DNA of 64,000 nt from Dyadobacter sp. 50-39 (GTDB lineage Bacteria > Bacteroidota > Bacteroidia > Cytophagales > Spirosomataceae): positions 1-64,000 of the forward strand of contig MKSR01000037.1 of the NCBI GenBank assembly GCA_001898145.1. Reading direction: 5' to 3'. The notes under the pieces were generated by a model. That model saw only the letters and a list, made by a program, of their open reading frames with translations. It made no database searches and was not told where the DNA came from. How positions within the stretch are numbered: the stretch's first letter is position 1; each line of letters starts with the position of its first letter. This document shows positions 34,512 to 43,776 of the stretch, one piece after another. A program made the position numbers and the translations under genes.

Positions 34512-36035
34512 CTATTTTGAAAAAATATTCATTTTTTCGTCATAAATGGGGCTTTGTATATTTAAGAAGTTCAGCACACTGTGAAACACGTGATTCTGCG
34601 ATAACATCTTATTTTGTTTGAGTCGTCTCGAACCATCTGACAACCATACAATAAAAGGAATCGCATATTGTTCCTTGGGAGCTATACTTAAAGGAAGCCC
34701 ATGCATATACAGGTTTTTTTCTCCTAGCGACTCGCCATGATCCGAGATAAAAATCATAGTACTATGGTAGTCGTTAAATTGTTTCAGATCTTCAATTACT
34801 TTTGATAAGATATAATCTGTATAAACGATAGTGTTGTCATAAGCATTTACCAGCTCGTCATGAGAGCATTTGCCTAACTCAACACTATTGCAAACCGGCT
34901 TAAATACCGTAAATTGCGGAGGATATTTTTTGCCGTATGTTGGACCATGACTTGTACTGGTATGTAGTACTACCAATATCTTGTTCTTTTTGCTGGCTCT
35001 AATTTGCTCTTTTAATCCATTCAAAAGAACTTCATCGTAGTTGCATCCTTCGCCTTTGCAGCTGGCCATCAAAGCATTCTTTTCGTGATACTCCTTTATG
35101 TGAACAGGCGGTTCTCCCCAGTTTGTTGTTCTCCAGATGACGTCAATATTATTTCTATACAAATAATTGGGCAAAATCTCATATAATTCGTCAGAGCTGC
35201 TATGTTCTAAAATCCCTTTTACGCCGGCGGTGGTATAAGTTGCGACAGAAGTGGCATCAAAATGGAATAAATTGGGAATTTTGGAAAGAATTGGATTGGT
35301 GTTTTTCTTGTATCCATATAAAGAAAAATTCTGGCTTCTTGCCGACTCACCTATGACCAGGACTACAATGGATTTCTGATCATCCTTTATAGTAGCATCG
35401 GGTAATAAAATTTCCTTTTCGTTCTTTTTATGCTCGTGTATGTAGAAACGTGAGGTATTTACTACATAGGACCAAGGCATGGACAGGCCAATTAATTCTT
35501 TTGCATTTTTATCAACCCATAGCCAATTGCGTGCATTTGCAAATATTAGCGCAACGAGAAATATTGTAGTTAGCGAAGTATTGATAAAAAAAATCTTCCA
35601 ACTTGGATTTGTTAGTTCAATTTTGACTATGTAGACACTTGGGATAATGCCCATAACTATCAAGTAAGTAAATAATTTTACGGAGAGAAAACTTACGGAC
35701 TCGTCATATTTTGTATTGAGTACATTTCCAATCATACTTTCGTCAAGTATGATACTGTAAGTGTTAATAAAATAGATAGCTAGCGAGTTAATTATAAACA
35801 ATATAGCTAATAAAAATTTCCCAAAGGCGCGGAAGAGAGAGAGGAATAGATAGAAAGCAAAAGCATTTGCAACCAACGCTGATACAATCAAACTGCTGAC
35901 AAGGATAATGCCATTCAGGCTAGTATAATCAGCATTAGTAAATACAAATCTGAAAAATGGATAATAGAAAAATAGAAAGTTTATGAAACTCGCAAATAGA
36001 ACAAAATGAATTATTTTTAATTTACTTTTTGGCAT
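34512..36035 (-). CDS. EptA/MCR-like phosphoethanolamine transferase
   Basis: Inner-membrane enzyme of 507 residues that moves phosphoethanolamine from phosphatidylethanolamine to lipid A or another envelope sugar. Five N-terminal transmembrane helices (about 8-185) are followed by a periplasmic alkaline-phosphatase-like domain. The metal-binding and catalytic pattern is visible: VIGESARSQNFSLYGYKKNT (Glu), the Thr-rich TSVATYTTAG nucleophile region, and IFISDHGESLGE plus YMHGLP near the C-terminus. The usual SVPCMFS segment after the nucleophile is not conserved. It overlaps the PAP2 gene by 14 bases, so both act together. The two genes are clearly more AT-rich than their neighbours and abut an IS, which suggests horizontal acquisition. 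Cationic peptide resistance is the likely outcome, by family. Confidence 0.88.
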   Translation of the reverse strand: MPKSKLKIIHFVLFASFINFLFFYYPFFRFVFTNADYTSLNGIILVSSLIVSALVANAFAFYLFLSLFRAFGKFLLAILFIINSLAIYFINTYSIILDESMIGNVLNTKYDESVSFLSVKLFTYLIVMGIIPSVYIVKIELTNPSWKIFFINTSLTTIFLVALIFANARNWLWVDKNAKELIGLSMPWSYVVNTSRFYIHEHKKNEKEILLPDATIKDDQKSIVVLVIGESARSQNFSLYGYKKNTNPILSKIPNLFHFDATSVATYTTAGVKGILEHSSSDELYEILPNYLYRNNIDVIWRTTNWGEPPVHIKEYHEKNALMASCKGEGCNYDEVLLNGLKEQIRASKKNKILVVLHTSTSHGPTYGKKYPPQFTVFKPVCNSVELGKCSHDELVNAYDNTIVYTDYILSKVIEDLKQFNDYHSTMIFISDHGESLGEKNLYMHGLPLSIAPKEQYAIPFIVWLSDGSRRLKQNKMLSQNHVFHSVLNFLNIQSPIYDEKMNIFSK

Positions 36036-36942
36036 ATTTGTAAGCGATTTTTGATATTGAAATAATCGAAATAGTTATTGGTAAATACAAAATAGTTAAA
36101 TTCTCATTGATGGCTCTAATTGCTAGCACCACACAAGAAGCCAGGAGTAATACGACAAAGATCGGATCGTATTTTGTGTTGTCAACCCAGATCCAGATTT
36201 TGTATTTTTGGTCGATAAGAATACCCGAAAGCCCACAGATGTAACCAATAATACAACCAATAATAACATCTAACGGATAATGTGCGCCAACACCCACTCT
36301 TGTAAAAGCCAGAGCCAAGCCTGTGGAAAATATAAAAGCTATGCACAGAACTTTATGGTGTCTGTTTTTGGGTAAAAATGCAAATAAAAGAACTGTTAGT
36401 ATTGTGAAGATTGTGATTGCGTGTCCAGAAGGTAAACTATTGTGCCCTGATAGTGCGCCACCAATAATCACAAAACTACTGTTGTCAAACGATGCGGCAG
36501 GCCTTGGAATCTGGAATAAGTTCTTCGGGACTATGCAGAGCATAGGTGATAAAATGGTAGCTATTATTAAAGGCCCCCAAATTTTAGGTGCATATAAAAT
36601 GAAAATAGTCAGGAATGACAAAAAAAACAACGTATCTCCAACCTGCGTGAGATTATATATCAGGTTCGGTAATTGTGATAATTTTGAATTGACAGCATAG
36701 AAACACTCCTTTTGGATTCTTATGTATCCGGTGGCGGATAAAGCACCTTTAAGATAAAGAAATATAGTGATAGATAGGAGGGAAAATGCCGGTAAAAACA
36801 ATGAAGAAGGTTTTACCTTAGAGTAATTATTAATAACTTTGGTATTTATTAAATTTTTTCTTTCTGAATTTATACTTAAGAAATTATCCAACATGTACGT
36901 TGTCATTAGGTTCTTGGAGGATTTGCCAGGTTGATCGTACAT
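36022..36942 (-). CDS. PAP2-family phosphatase, LpxE/LpxT-like
   Basis: Membrane phosphatase of 306 residues with about six helices. The three PAP2 signature segments are present: KNLFQIPRPAASF, SLPSGHAITIF and FTRVGVGAHYPLDVI (the conserved Ser of the third motif is Thr). It fits an enzyme that removes phosphate from lipid A or from an undecaprenyl carrier. It is directly upstream of, and overlaps, the EptA-like gene; this pair is known in other bacteria where dephosphorylation and phosphoethanolamine addition together lower the negative charge of lipid A. The start may be the ATG at 36942 or a later one (MTTYML or MLDNFL). AT-rich composition as in its partner. Confidence 0.88.
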   Translation of the reverse strand: MYDQPGKSSKNLMTTYMLDNFLSINSERKNLINTKVINNYSKVKPSSLFLPAFSLLSITIFLYLKGALSATGYIRIQKECFYAVNSKLSQLPNLIYNLTQVGDTLFFLSFLTIFILYAPKIWGPLIIATILSPMLCIVPKNLFQIPRPAASFDNSSFVIIGGALSGHNSLPSGHAITIFTILTVLLFAFLPKNRHHKVLCIAFIFSTGLALAFTRVGVGAHYPLDVIIGCIIGYICGLSGILIDQKYKIWIWVDNTKYDPIFVVLLLASCVVLAIRAINENLTILYLPITISIISISKIAYKYAKK

Positions 36943-37068
36943 TTTAGCTTACACAAAGTTTCGATGGGTGGTGGGCTCGTAGGGGGAGCTAGGGGTGCTC
37001 TTCAGCATGACCTTTTGCCGGTTAGTATGATTGACGTGTTGTTCTTTAAAGGATTGGTTTCAGGCGCA

Positions 37069-39600
37069 TTACAAGTCGATACTCATCTTCATTCTGACGC
37101 CCCATTTGGATAGATCCGGACGGTTGGTTAAATAGGTGAACCTTCGGACTACGTCCACTCTCAAAAATTTGAATATGTTGGATACCCCAAGCCCCCCTTC
37201 GATATAGGGTACCTGGCCGAGGCTACCAGAGAGCCGGTTTCCCTCGGGCGTGGAAGGCAGAAGGATTAGGTTCGAATGATACCCGGGCAGGCTAGATCTA
37301 TCTAAGGCTCCGGATAATAGCTTAACCGTCAATATTTCCCTTAGTTTCAGCTTTTTGATGAGCGGGATCTTGTTGAAAAAAAAGCCATTAAAAGAATGTT
37401 GAATGTGCAGGCTTGCATAACGGTTGCTGATAAACTCCAGATTGTTCATCAGGTTATACGACTGGAGTTGGTTGGAATAGGACTGGTTGGCCCGATGAAT
37501 GGTCAGCAAAGGAAAAGGCAATGAACCTAAGACCATTCCCGCCTCTGCCGTAACATCGGAGAACCCAAGCTGTGAGAGAAAAAAACGTTTGGAGGCGTTT
37601 AGTGTAAACCGTTGGTAGTTGTATTGACCTCCCATAAGGCCCTTCATGCCGAAGGCAGCCCGGAGCGTGTAAACGGGGTAGCCATTGATGATAGGCCTGC
37701 GATAACGTTTTCCCTGGAAAAAGGTCTCATGCGGAGCCCATCTGAGCTCGGAATAGATTTCGGACGTTGCGAGTTGATCTACCCTCAGACGGGTGTTGTT
37801 TTGTGGGGCAGATTCAAAGACCAGGATGCCTGCGGGCGCGATTTTCTGGTTGCGATACCCGAGTCTGAATGCCAGGTGACCAGTAGTTTCGTGAAGGTAT
37901 TCGAACTGCCATTTTTGACTGTACCACATCTTATTGTTGCTCCCTCTGCGGAAAGAAAGTAGGATATTGTCTTCCGCCAGGAAGCCAAGCTCCTGTCCGG
38001 GGATCTGGATATCGCTGTTATAACGGATAGAGACCGAGCGGACCGGAAACCGGTAAATGGAGCTATCGTTCAGGGATACGGTCATTCCCAAGCCATATTT
38101 TGTTTGCTGGTCCCTGGTTCCATACGCCAGGTATCCGTCCAGTACTACCTTTCGGCTAAAGAGCTCGGATGTTCGAGCCCCAACTTTTAGCCTGGAACCC
38201 TCTACGGAGTTGAAGCTATAAAAGGAGGAGAATGGGCCAAATTCGAGCGGCCCCAAGGGTGCATATCCGGAAAGGGCAAAGGCTCCCAGTGCCATCGACT
38301 TACGGAAAGATCTGGAATGTTTAAGACTATCGACATTGTTAAGTGCCTGTTGGTCGATGGCTGAGAGCTGCTCTGGGCGGTCGATCTCCCCGGCGACGGC
38401 ACCTTCTTTTTTTACATAGCTTTCCAAGGCATAGGGATAGTTCCCTCTCTGGGCGTAGCCATCGATGATGTAGGTCTTTTGGCCAAACATGCCGATCCCG
38501 TCTTTGAATATACCAAGTTGCATCGACATCGTGCTCCGGCTCAGGTAATACCGCCCCGTCATTTCGGAAAGGTACTCGACAGACAGTTTGAGGTCATTGA
38601 GCCAATTGATGTTTGCTTTTTCACTGATCGTAAAGTCTGCACGTTTTACCGCATAAGTTCCGTCCAGTGTAACGTAAAGAAATCCTGTAAGGAGCGCATC
38701 CTCCTTGTTACGGGGAACGACATTGACCTTTATCAATTGGGGCCGGACGTTTTTGATCGTATCCTGCAAGTAATATTGGTAAAACAGGGGGGCCGTTTGG
38801 GCAATCGGACTCAGAAAACGGCGGTTGCCGAGGGTGATGTCGGCATCGTAGAGGTCCGGCTCTCCATAGATCTTTTCCAGGAACTCGTCAAAGCCGTCTT
38901 CATCAAGGTATTGGTCGATGCGTGACTGGTTCTGGCCGAGGATAATGGGTTTGGTTGCCTTCTGTTCTTTAAAAGCATTCCAGGTGCTTTTTTCGTGCAG
39001 GTATACCGGTACCAGGGATTTACCCGCCACCCCGGAGGTATCCATCCCGGTTTTCAGGAATGGGTATTTGCGAAGCAACCAGGACTGGGAGGCTTTGTCC
39101 TTGGCCAAGGCCAGCGACATGGTGAGTTTCTCATATTTTTTAAACCCATAATCGTCCCTGGTACGCGCGTTATTGCTGTCCCTGCGGGCGATGACCTGCC
39201 TTATAAGCTCGACGGCGGGATTATTTTGGTTTCGATACCTTTTGCGTTTGCTGCTAACGGTCACCTCCTGGAGGCTGTTCGGGTCCTGCGAAAGAAAGAT
39301 CGCTAGATTTGGGGCCATAGAGCTATTGAAAGGATAGTTTATTGTCTGATAGCCGACGGCGGAAAGTCTCAGGCTACCAGCGGCTTGGTGGGACCAGAAA
39401 CGGAATCTGCCCAATGAGTCCGTAATGATGCCTCCGGAAGCGATGCCTGCAAACTGTACGGTAGTATAGGCAAGCGGCTCCCGTGTGTCTTTGTCCGATA
39501 CGACGCCCGACACAAGGATGGAGCCTTGCTGTCCTATCGATGGGAAAGCCGCGAGCAGCAGCAGACCCGTGTAAATTACTTTGAAAATTTTAGACACCAT
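37069..39600 (-). CDS. DUF5686 outer-membrane protein with carboxypeptidase-regulatory domain
   Basis: Large outer-membrane protein of about 843 residues. A signal peptide (MVSKIFKVIYTGLLLLAAFP ... SIGQ) is followed by a carboxypeptidase-regulatory-like beta-sandwich (about 25-105, GIITDSLGRFRFWS) and a DUF5686 region predicted as a beta-barrel, ending RVDVVRRFTYLTNRP. I use the ATG at 39600 because it begins the signal peptide; the frame extends further up to 39660. DUF5686 proteins are frequent in Bacteroidota, with no fixed function (envelope assembly or transport is assumed). It is a single gene, divergent from the DUF6134 gene. Confidence 0.88.
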   Translation of the reverse strand: MVSKIFKVIYTGLLLLAAFPSIGQQGSILVSGVVSDKDTREPLAYTTVQFAGIASGGIITDSLGRFRFWSHQAAGSLRLSAVGYQTINYPFNSSMAPNLAIFLSQDPNSLQEVTVSSKRKRYRNQNNPAVELIRQVIARRDSNNARTRDDYGFKKYEKLTMSLALAKDKASQSWLLRKYPFLKTGMDTSGVAGKSLVPVYLHEKSTWNAFKEQKATKPIILGQNQSRIDQYLDEDGFDEFLEKIYGEPDLYDADITLGNRRFLSPIAQTAPLFYQYYLQDTIKNVRPQLIKVNVVPRNKEDALLTGFLYVTLDGTYAVKRADFTISEKANINWLNDLKLSVEYLSEMTGRYYLSRSTMSMQLGIFKDGIGMFGQKTYIIDGYAQRGNYPYALESYVKKEGAVAGEIDRPEQLSAIDQQALNNVDSLKHSRSFRKSMALGAFALSGYAPLGPLEFGPFSSFYSFNSVEGSRLKVGARTSELFSRKVVLDGYLAYGTRDQQTKYGLGMTVSLNDSSIYRFPVRSVSIRYNSDIQIPGQELGFLAEDNILLSFRRGSNNKMWYSQKWQFEYLHETTGHLAFRLGYRNQKIAPAGILVFESAPQNNTRLRVDQLATSEIYSELRWAPHETFFQGKRYRRPIINGYPVYTLRAAFGMKGLMGGQYNYQRFTLNASKRFFLSQLGFSDVTAEAGMVLGSLPFPLLTIHRANQSYSNQLQSYNLMNNLEFISNRYASLHIQHSFNGFFFNKIPLIKKLKLREILTVKLLSGALDRSSLPGYHSNLILLPSTPEGNRLSGSLGQVPYIEGGLGVSNIFKFLRVDVVRRFTYLTNRPDLSKWGVRMKMSIDL

Positions 39601-39660
39601 TCCTCGGTTACTAGATGTATATACGTGTGTTTCATCGTAAACCTGCGGCCGGCTTTGCAT

Positions 39661-40058
39661 CCGTTGCGCTGCAAAAGGCGGTGAAGCATTAAGTCAAAGT
39701 AAAATCATGCTTAAAATTCGGTCGCCAAAAGAATGACCAACACGTCAACAATCGTGACAAACTTGGTTTGCCATCCGGGTCTTTTGCATCGGTTCAGCTA
39801 CGAGGGCTATCGCTAGGGGAGCTGCAATGGCGCCAGGTGACCAACGTCGTTAGTCATCGGTAGCGCCGTATTGCTCATTTAATTTTTCACTGGAATGGAG
39901 AAATGTTTTCCTTTGGAAGAGACCTTTGATAACTGACGATTAGGGTTTTGGAAGTTTAACTTGTTGCCTTTATAAACAGGTTCCAACGGAGCAGGAGAAG
40001 GTAGAGTCTGAGGCAGGTAGACGAAATGGGAGTATGGCCTTAAAACCAGCGTTATTAG
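39661..40058. other. Divergent intergenic region
   Basis: Between the divergent DUF5686 and DUF6134 genes. It must hold both promoters; I see no perfect TAnnTTTG box, no gene and no repeat that I can defend. Confidence 0.4.
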
Positions 40059-40652
40059 ATGTATAAGTATTTGTTATTTGCCGCGCTAGCGATAGGTGGC
40101 TTGGAAAAAGCGTCCGGTCAAACTCAGACACAGCAGTATGATGTCTTTCATGACGACCGGTGTGTGGGAAAGATGCTCGTTACAAAAATTAGCGATGGAC
40201 GAAAATGCGTTTTTAAGCTGACTTTCAGTGCGGCGTTGAGCCTGCTGATAAAGAATGTATTTATCGAAGGCATGGAGGAGGCGTCTTTCGAAAATGGTGT
40301 ACTGGTCTACTCGAAGGTCATGCGAAAAGTGAACGGCAATGTTAAAACAGACAAGCACACGAAAAAAGCAAACAATGCTTATATAGCCTACGAGGGGGAT
40401 ACCAAAACAGTGATCCCGTTGAGTGAGATAAGGTCGAACTTTTTCACTTTGTTGTTTGCCGAACCGGTTAATGAACCGACAACTTATTCCGACTACGTTC
40501 AAAAGGAATTAACACTGGTCAAAACGGCGGCACACATTTACCAGGTTACGACGAAAAACGGGCATTTCAACCGGTATAGCTACGTCAATGGCGCATGCTC
40601 GATGATTGAAGTGAGCACGCTGATGCTGACCCTTATGTTAAGACGCCATTAG
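40059..40652 (+). CDS. DUF6134-family exported protein
   Basis: 197 residues with a signal peptide (1-20, ending ASG-Q). The mature part starts YDVFHDDRCVGKMLVTKISD and continues with alternating strands (FIEGMEEASFENGVLVYSKV; YIAYEGDTKTVIPLSEIRSN), the pattern of DUF6134, a periplasmic or secreted Bacteroidota family of unknown function. The C-terminus STLMLTLMLRRH is strand-like and basic. It is followed after 84 bases by a FecR-like fragment. Confidence 0.72.
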   Translation: MYKYLLFAALAIGGLEKASGQTQTQQYDVFHDDRCVGKMLVTKISDGRKCVFKLTFSAALSLLIKNVFIEGMEEASFENGVLVYSKVMRKVNGNVKTDKHTKKANNAYIAYEGDTKTVIPLSEIRSNFFTLLFAEPVNEPTTYSDYVQKELTLVKTAAHIYQVTTKNGHFNRYSYVNGACSMIEVSTLMLTLMLRRH

Positions 40653-40736
40653 GCAAGAAAGGGAAGGCCTATTGCTTGCCGGCTTACCGATAGCGTTCGT
40701 GTTATCGGCAAAAACATTAAAAGCGACCTCTGATAA

Positions 40737-40976
40737 ATGCATAGAAAACTTTACATAAGTATCGCCCGCCAGTTGTGCGGTGAGGCAAACGAGAATGAAA
40801 GTGCCTTGATACAACAATGGTGTAAAATGAGCTCAGCCAATTCTAGGTTATACGATAAGCTTCGGCTTGTCTTGACCAAAGCCGAGCAACTGCCTGGCGT
40901 AACGCCCTTCAATACTGAAAAGGCATGGCAAAACCTCGCCGGGCAAATACACGGCGCACGCGAAGATACAGACTAG
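40737..40976 (+). pseudogene. FecR-like anti-sigma factor, N-terminal domain only
   Basis: 79 residues that match the cytoplasmic N-terminal part of FecR-type anti-sigma regulators: ARQLCGEANENESALIQQWC, then SSANSRLYDKLRLVLTKAE and FNTEKAWQNLAGQI. Such proteins normally go on to a transmembrane helix and a periplasmic signal-receiving domain of over 200 residues; here the frame stops after AREDTD. No sigma factor gene is adjacent. So this is a truncated remnant, or a soluble anti-sigma domain that survives on its own. Confidence 0.65.
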
Positions 40977-41084
40977 ACAGCAACGCGTCTTACGAATTGG
41001 CCGCTCCCTGATGATTCAAATACGCATTTGAACACGGCTCTGTCGGGTTGATCGTCTTTCCTTATCATGTCTTCGATCTGCAAT

Positions 41085-41891
41085 TTAAGGTACTGGGCCA
41101 TTACTGGCCTCCCATTCGTCGCAGAAAGAATTACAGGTTACAAAATCCACATTCTGCCCTTTCAGTTTTAAGAGCAAATTTTCAAATTTTGTTGTCAGTT
41201 TTTGGGAATCAGGGCATTTTACATAAGTGGGAAGTTTGTAACTGCTCAAATCTGCAAACTCCCATGGATGGAAATATAGCGTCAAATTACCCCGCTTTTT
41301 TAATGTAACCCTACTTAGCCATAGATACATGCTTAGCGGTAGGTTTTTAAAAGACAGCCAAAACAATGGGAGTCGTAACCAGGGGGTAGCCGAGCATGGC
41401 AATTGTATGAGTCCGTCGATCAAATGCGGATCGGCAGACCGGCCGAGCATATTATAGCGGCCGGGCAACCAAATCGGGTTGATGGACGAGTCGTAACGAA
41501 ACCCCCACTTTTTGAGTAGCGATCTGTCTATCGGTTTTAGACGGGGCATACGAAATCCATGAATGACTTGCCCGGTTGCTGCTTCGAGAATCCTACGCGA
41601 GTGAACGATGTCGCTCTCGCGGAATGTCCGGGTGTGTGAATGAAAGAGCGCATGGGAGGCGATTTCGTGTTTTTGGGAGAGCCGGCGGACCAGGTCGGGG
41701 TGCTTGTCGGCAAAATTTCCAGTCACAAAGAACGTAGCCGGGACGTTGTGCCGGCTCAGTACCTGGAGTACGGCTTCCAAACCCAGCAGGGTTACCTGCA
41801 TTTGATCCGCCTCAGGTACGTTCTGGTTGAATTCTTCCGGGATGTCGAACTCCTCGAGATCGAAGGTAAGCATTACGAATGCGTTTTGCAT
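41085..41891 (-). CDS. Polysaccharide deacetylase (NodB-homology) family protein
   Basis: 268 residues with the metal-dependent deacetylase fold. Motif 1 is LTFDLEEFDIP (the second Asp of the usual T-F-D-D pair is L-E here), motif 2 is HEIASHALFHSHT (H-x-x-x-H metal ligands), and GFRMPRLKPID and the C-terminal LYFHPWEF complete the pattern. It removes N-acetyl groups from a cell-surface glycan. It is the last gene of a four-gene minus-strand operon (outer-membrane receptor - GT87 - GT2 - deacetylase), overlapping the GT2 gene by 19 bases, so the product probably acts on the same exported or surface glycan. Confidence 0.88.
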   Translation of the reverse strand: MQNAFVMLTFDLEEFDIPEEFNQNVPEADQMQVTLLGLEAVLQVLSRHNVPATFFVTGNFADKHPDLVRRLSQKHEIASHALFHSHTRTFRESDIVHSRRILEAATGQVIHGFRMPRLKPIDRSLLKKWGFRYDSSINPIWLPGRYNMLGRSADPHLIDGLIQLPCSATPWLRLPLFWLSFKNLPLSMYLWLSRVTLKKRGNLTLYFHPWEFADLSSYKLPTYVKCPDSQKLTTKFENLLLKLKGQNVDFVTCNSFCDEWEASNGPVP

Positions 41892-42610
41892 AGGCTAATG
41901 GGGACGATTATTTTTATAAAATTTGCCGCTTCCCGCAGCAGGACTTTGATGCTGAAATCAGTAAAGATCACCGAAGGCTTGACTGACACATCCAGCCCAT
42001 GTATTTCGAATCCTTTTTGGAGTAAATTGAAGATCAGCTCTATTTCAAAAATAAATGTATTGGTACGGGTTGCGAGCAGCTGCGGCAGTACATCTTTGCG
42101 AAAGCCTTTAATGCCAGCTTGCGTGTCGGTTATGTGTTTGTCCAGGAGAAATCTGTTCAGTACCTGCAGGACCTTGGAGACAAGCCTTCTTTTCAGCGGC
42201 AGCTTTTTGAAATAGCTCTTCCTACGATTACCATATACAAAGGCGCATTGGGGATTGTCCTGGAAAATTCTGGCCATTTCGACAATCGGATCGGTGCCGA
42301 AAGGAAAATCGATGTCGGTATACATGATTATTTCGCCCCTGGCCATGGCTGCCCCTTTCCGAATCGCGGCCCCCTTGCCTTCGTTAATCACACTGTCCAG
42401 CAACGTAAGGTTCGGGATGCCCCTCAGGGCAGGGATATTCATGAGCCTCAGATTAGCGGAGCCGTCGTTGGAGACGATATATTCAATCGGTGTGCCCGGT
42501 AGTTTTGTTTCGAGCTCACAAACGGCGTCTACAAGTATTTGCCACCAGCCCGGCAGCGGATTGTAGCAGGGCAGCACAATGCTGATGCCCGGCCTAGTTT
42601 TGGTTTTCAT
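41873..42610 (-). CDS. Glycosyltransferase family 2 (dolichyl/polyprenyl-phosphate type)
   Basis: 245 residues with the GT-A fold: SIVLPCYNPLPGWWQ at the N-terminus (nucleotide-sugar binding), IEYIVSNDGSAN, GKGAAIRKGAAMARGEIIMY and the metal-binding DxD-like segment YTDIDFPFGTDP. This resembles enzymes that load a sugar on a polyprenyl phosphate, such as dolichyl-phosphate mannosyl/glucosyltransferase. It overlaps the GT87 gene by 17 bases and the deacetylase gene by 19, so the three are tightly coupled. The GT87 protein could then transfer the sugar from the lipid carrier. Confidence 0.88.
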   Translation of the reverse strand: MKTKTRPGISIVLPCYNPLPGWWQILVDAVCELETKLPGTPIEYIVSNDGSANLRLMNIPALRGIPNLTLLDSVINEGKGAAIRKGAAMARGEIIMYTDIDFPFGTDPIVEMARIFQDNPQCAFVYGNRRKSYFKKLPLKRRLVSKVLQVLNRFLLDKHITDTQAGIKGFRKDVLPQLLATRTNTFIFEIELIFNLLQKGFEIHGLDVSVKPSVIFTDFSIKVLLREAANFIKIIVPISLCKTHS

Positions 42611-43754
42611 GTTGATGAAGCAGTAATTGTATTTGTAAAACCACCCATACCAGCACGCACGGGATCACTTTGATCAGATAAGGTTCAAAAAAGTTGTGGC
42701 GCAGCGCGGGCGGATAGATGTCGGTAGGCGCCAGAATGCAGAATACAAATACCAGCACGATCAATGTTTTCGACCAGGGCGCTAGTTGTTTGCGGTTGAC
42801 GATGTGAAATAACACCACCCCGGGAATGGCGATCACATAGGTGGGCGACTCGGCTGCATGGTTGAATAAGATCACCCAAAGTGAAGCGTAAGCCAGCAAA
42901 AGCAGACGTTGCCGGAGTGTGCGGTATTGATTACGAAACAGGCAAAGTAGCCAGGTAATGCCGAACAATACCACACCTGCCAACTGAACTTTGGCGACGC
43001 CGCTCTGTGAGAAAGACGGCCACCATACTTTGATCAGGCCCAGGATCGAAAATCCGTAGTTCACCGCATGGTCGGCAACCAGAATGCCATGCCAGTCTTT
43101 GTAAACCTGCGCGAAATCATCCAATCCGGTGACAGGCAATGGCAAAAGTGCCAGTACCACCGCCCACAGCACCGAGTAACTGATATATTCTCTTTTTTGC
43201 GGGTAAAAAAGGAACATTCCCGCATAAACCAGGCCATAACCCTTGATGCAGAATGCCAGCAGCGGGAACAGTGCTGCCCAGCGTGTCTCTCCATTTTCCA
43301 GCAGGGTAAACGTAAGCAGGCCCGCCGCGACGATCAGCGGGTTGGTTTGTTGGCCATGGAGTGAAGTCACCAGCTCGAAAAGAATAAACCACCAGAAGAA
43401 TGCCTTGTCGGTGTGACGGAGTGGCAGACTGCGGATCGCATAGAACAGCGCCAGCGAGCAGCAGGCTAGCCAGAGCACCAGGCTGACCGGCAATGGGAGC
43501 AGCGAAAAAGGTGCGAAAAGAATACAAAAAGATGGGTTGTAGAGGAACAGGTCGAAGTACTCGTTAGGATATTCCAGATGCAGGTTCTGGTGCGCGACAA
43601 GGTGCCCGAGCGCCGCCCTGAAAATCTGGAAATTATTGTACTTCAACGGCCCTCCTGCATAGTGCTGAATGGCAATAATCACGCTCAAAAGTAGGTAGAC
43701 ACCCAAAATTATTTTTGGACGCGACAGGAAGTCGGAGACTTTTCTGATCAACAT
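42594..43754 (-). CDS. Glycosyltransferase family 87 (DUF2029) membrane protein
   Basis: 386-residue integral membrane protein with about nine hydrophobic helices. The N-terminal QHYAGGPLKYNNFQIFRAAL and YPNEYFDLFLYNPSFCILFA match the DUF2029/GT87 pattern, known from polyprenyl-phosphate-sugar-dependent mannosyltransferases. It would take sugar from a lipid carrier in the outer leaflet. Its place between an outer-membrane receptor and the GT2 and deacetylase genes suggests a surface glycan or lipid modification pathway. Confidence 0.82.
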   Translation of the reverse strand: MLIRKVSDFLSRPKIILGVYLLLSVIIAIQHYAGGPLKYNNFQIFRAALGHLVAHQNLHLEYPNEYFDLFLYNPSFCILFAPFSLLPLPVSLVLWLACCSLALFYAIRSLPLRHTDKAFFWWFILFELVTSLHGQQTNPLIVAAGLLTFTLLENGETRWAALFPLLAFCIKGYGLVYAGMFLFYPQKREYISYSVLWAVVLALLPLPVTGLDDFAQVYKDWHGILVADHAVNYGFSILGLIKVWWPSFSQSGVAKVQLAGVVLFGITWLLCLFRNQYRTLRQRLLLLAYASLWVILFNHAAESPTYVIAIPGVVLFHIVNRKQLAPWSKTLIVLVFVFCILAPTDIYPPALRHNFFEPYLIKVIPCVLVWVVLQIQLLLHQHENQN

Positions 43755-43776
43755 GGATTTACAGGTAATTCAAAAA

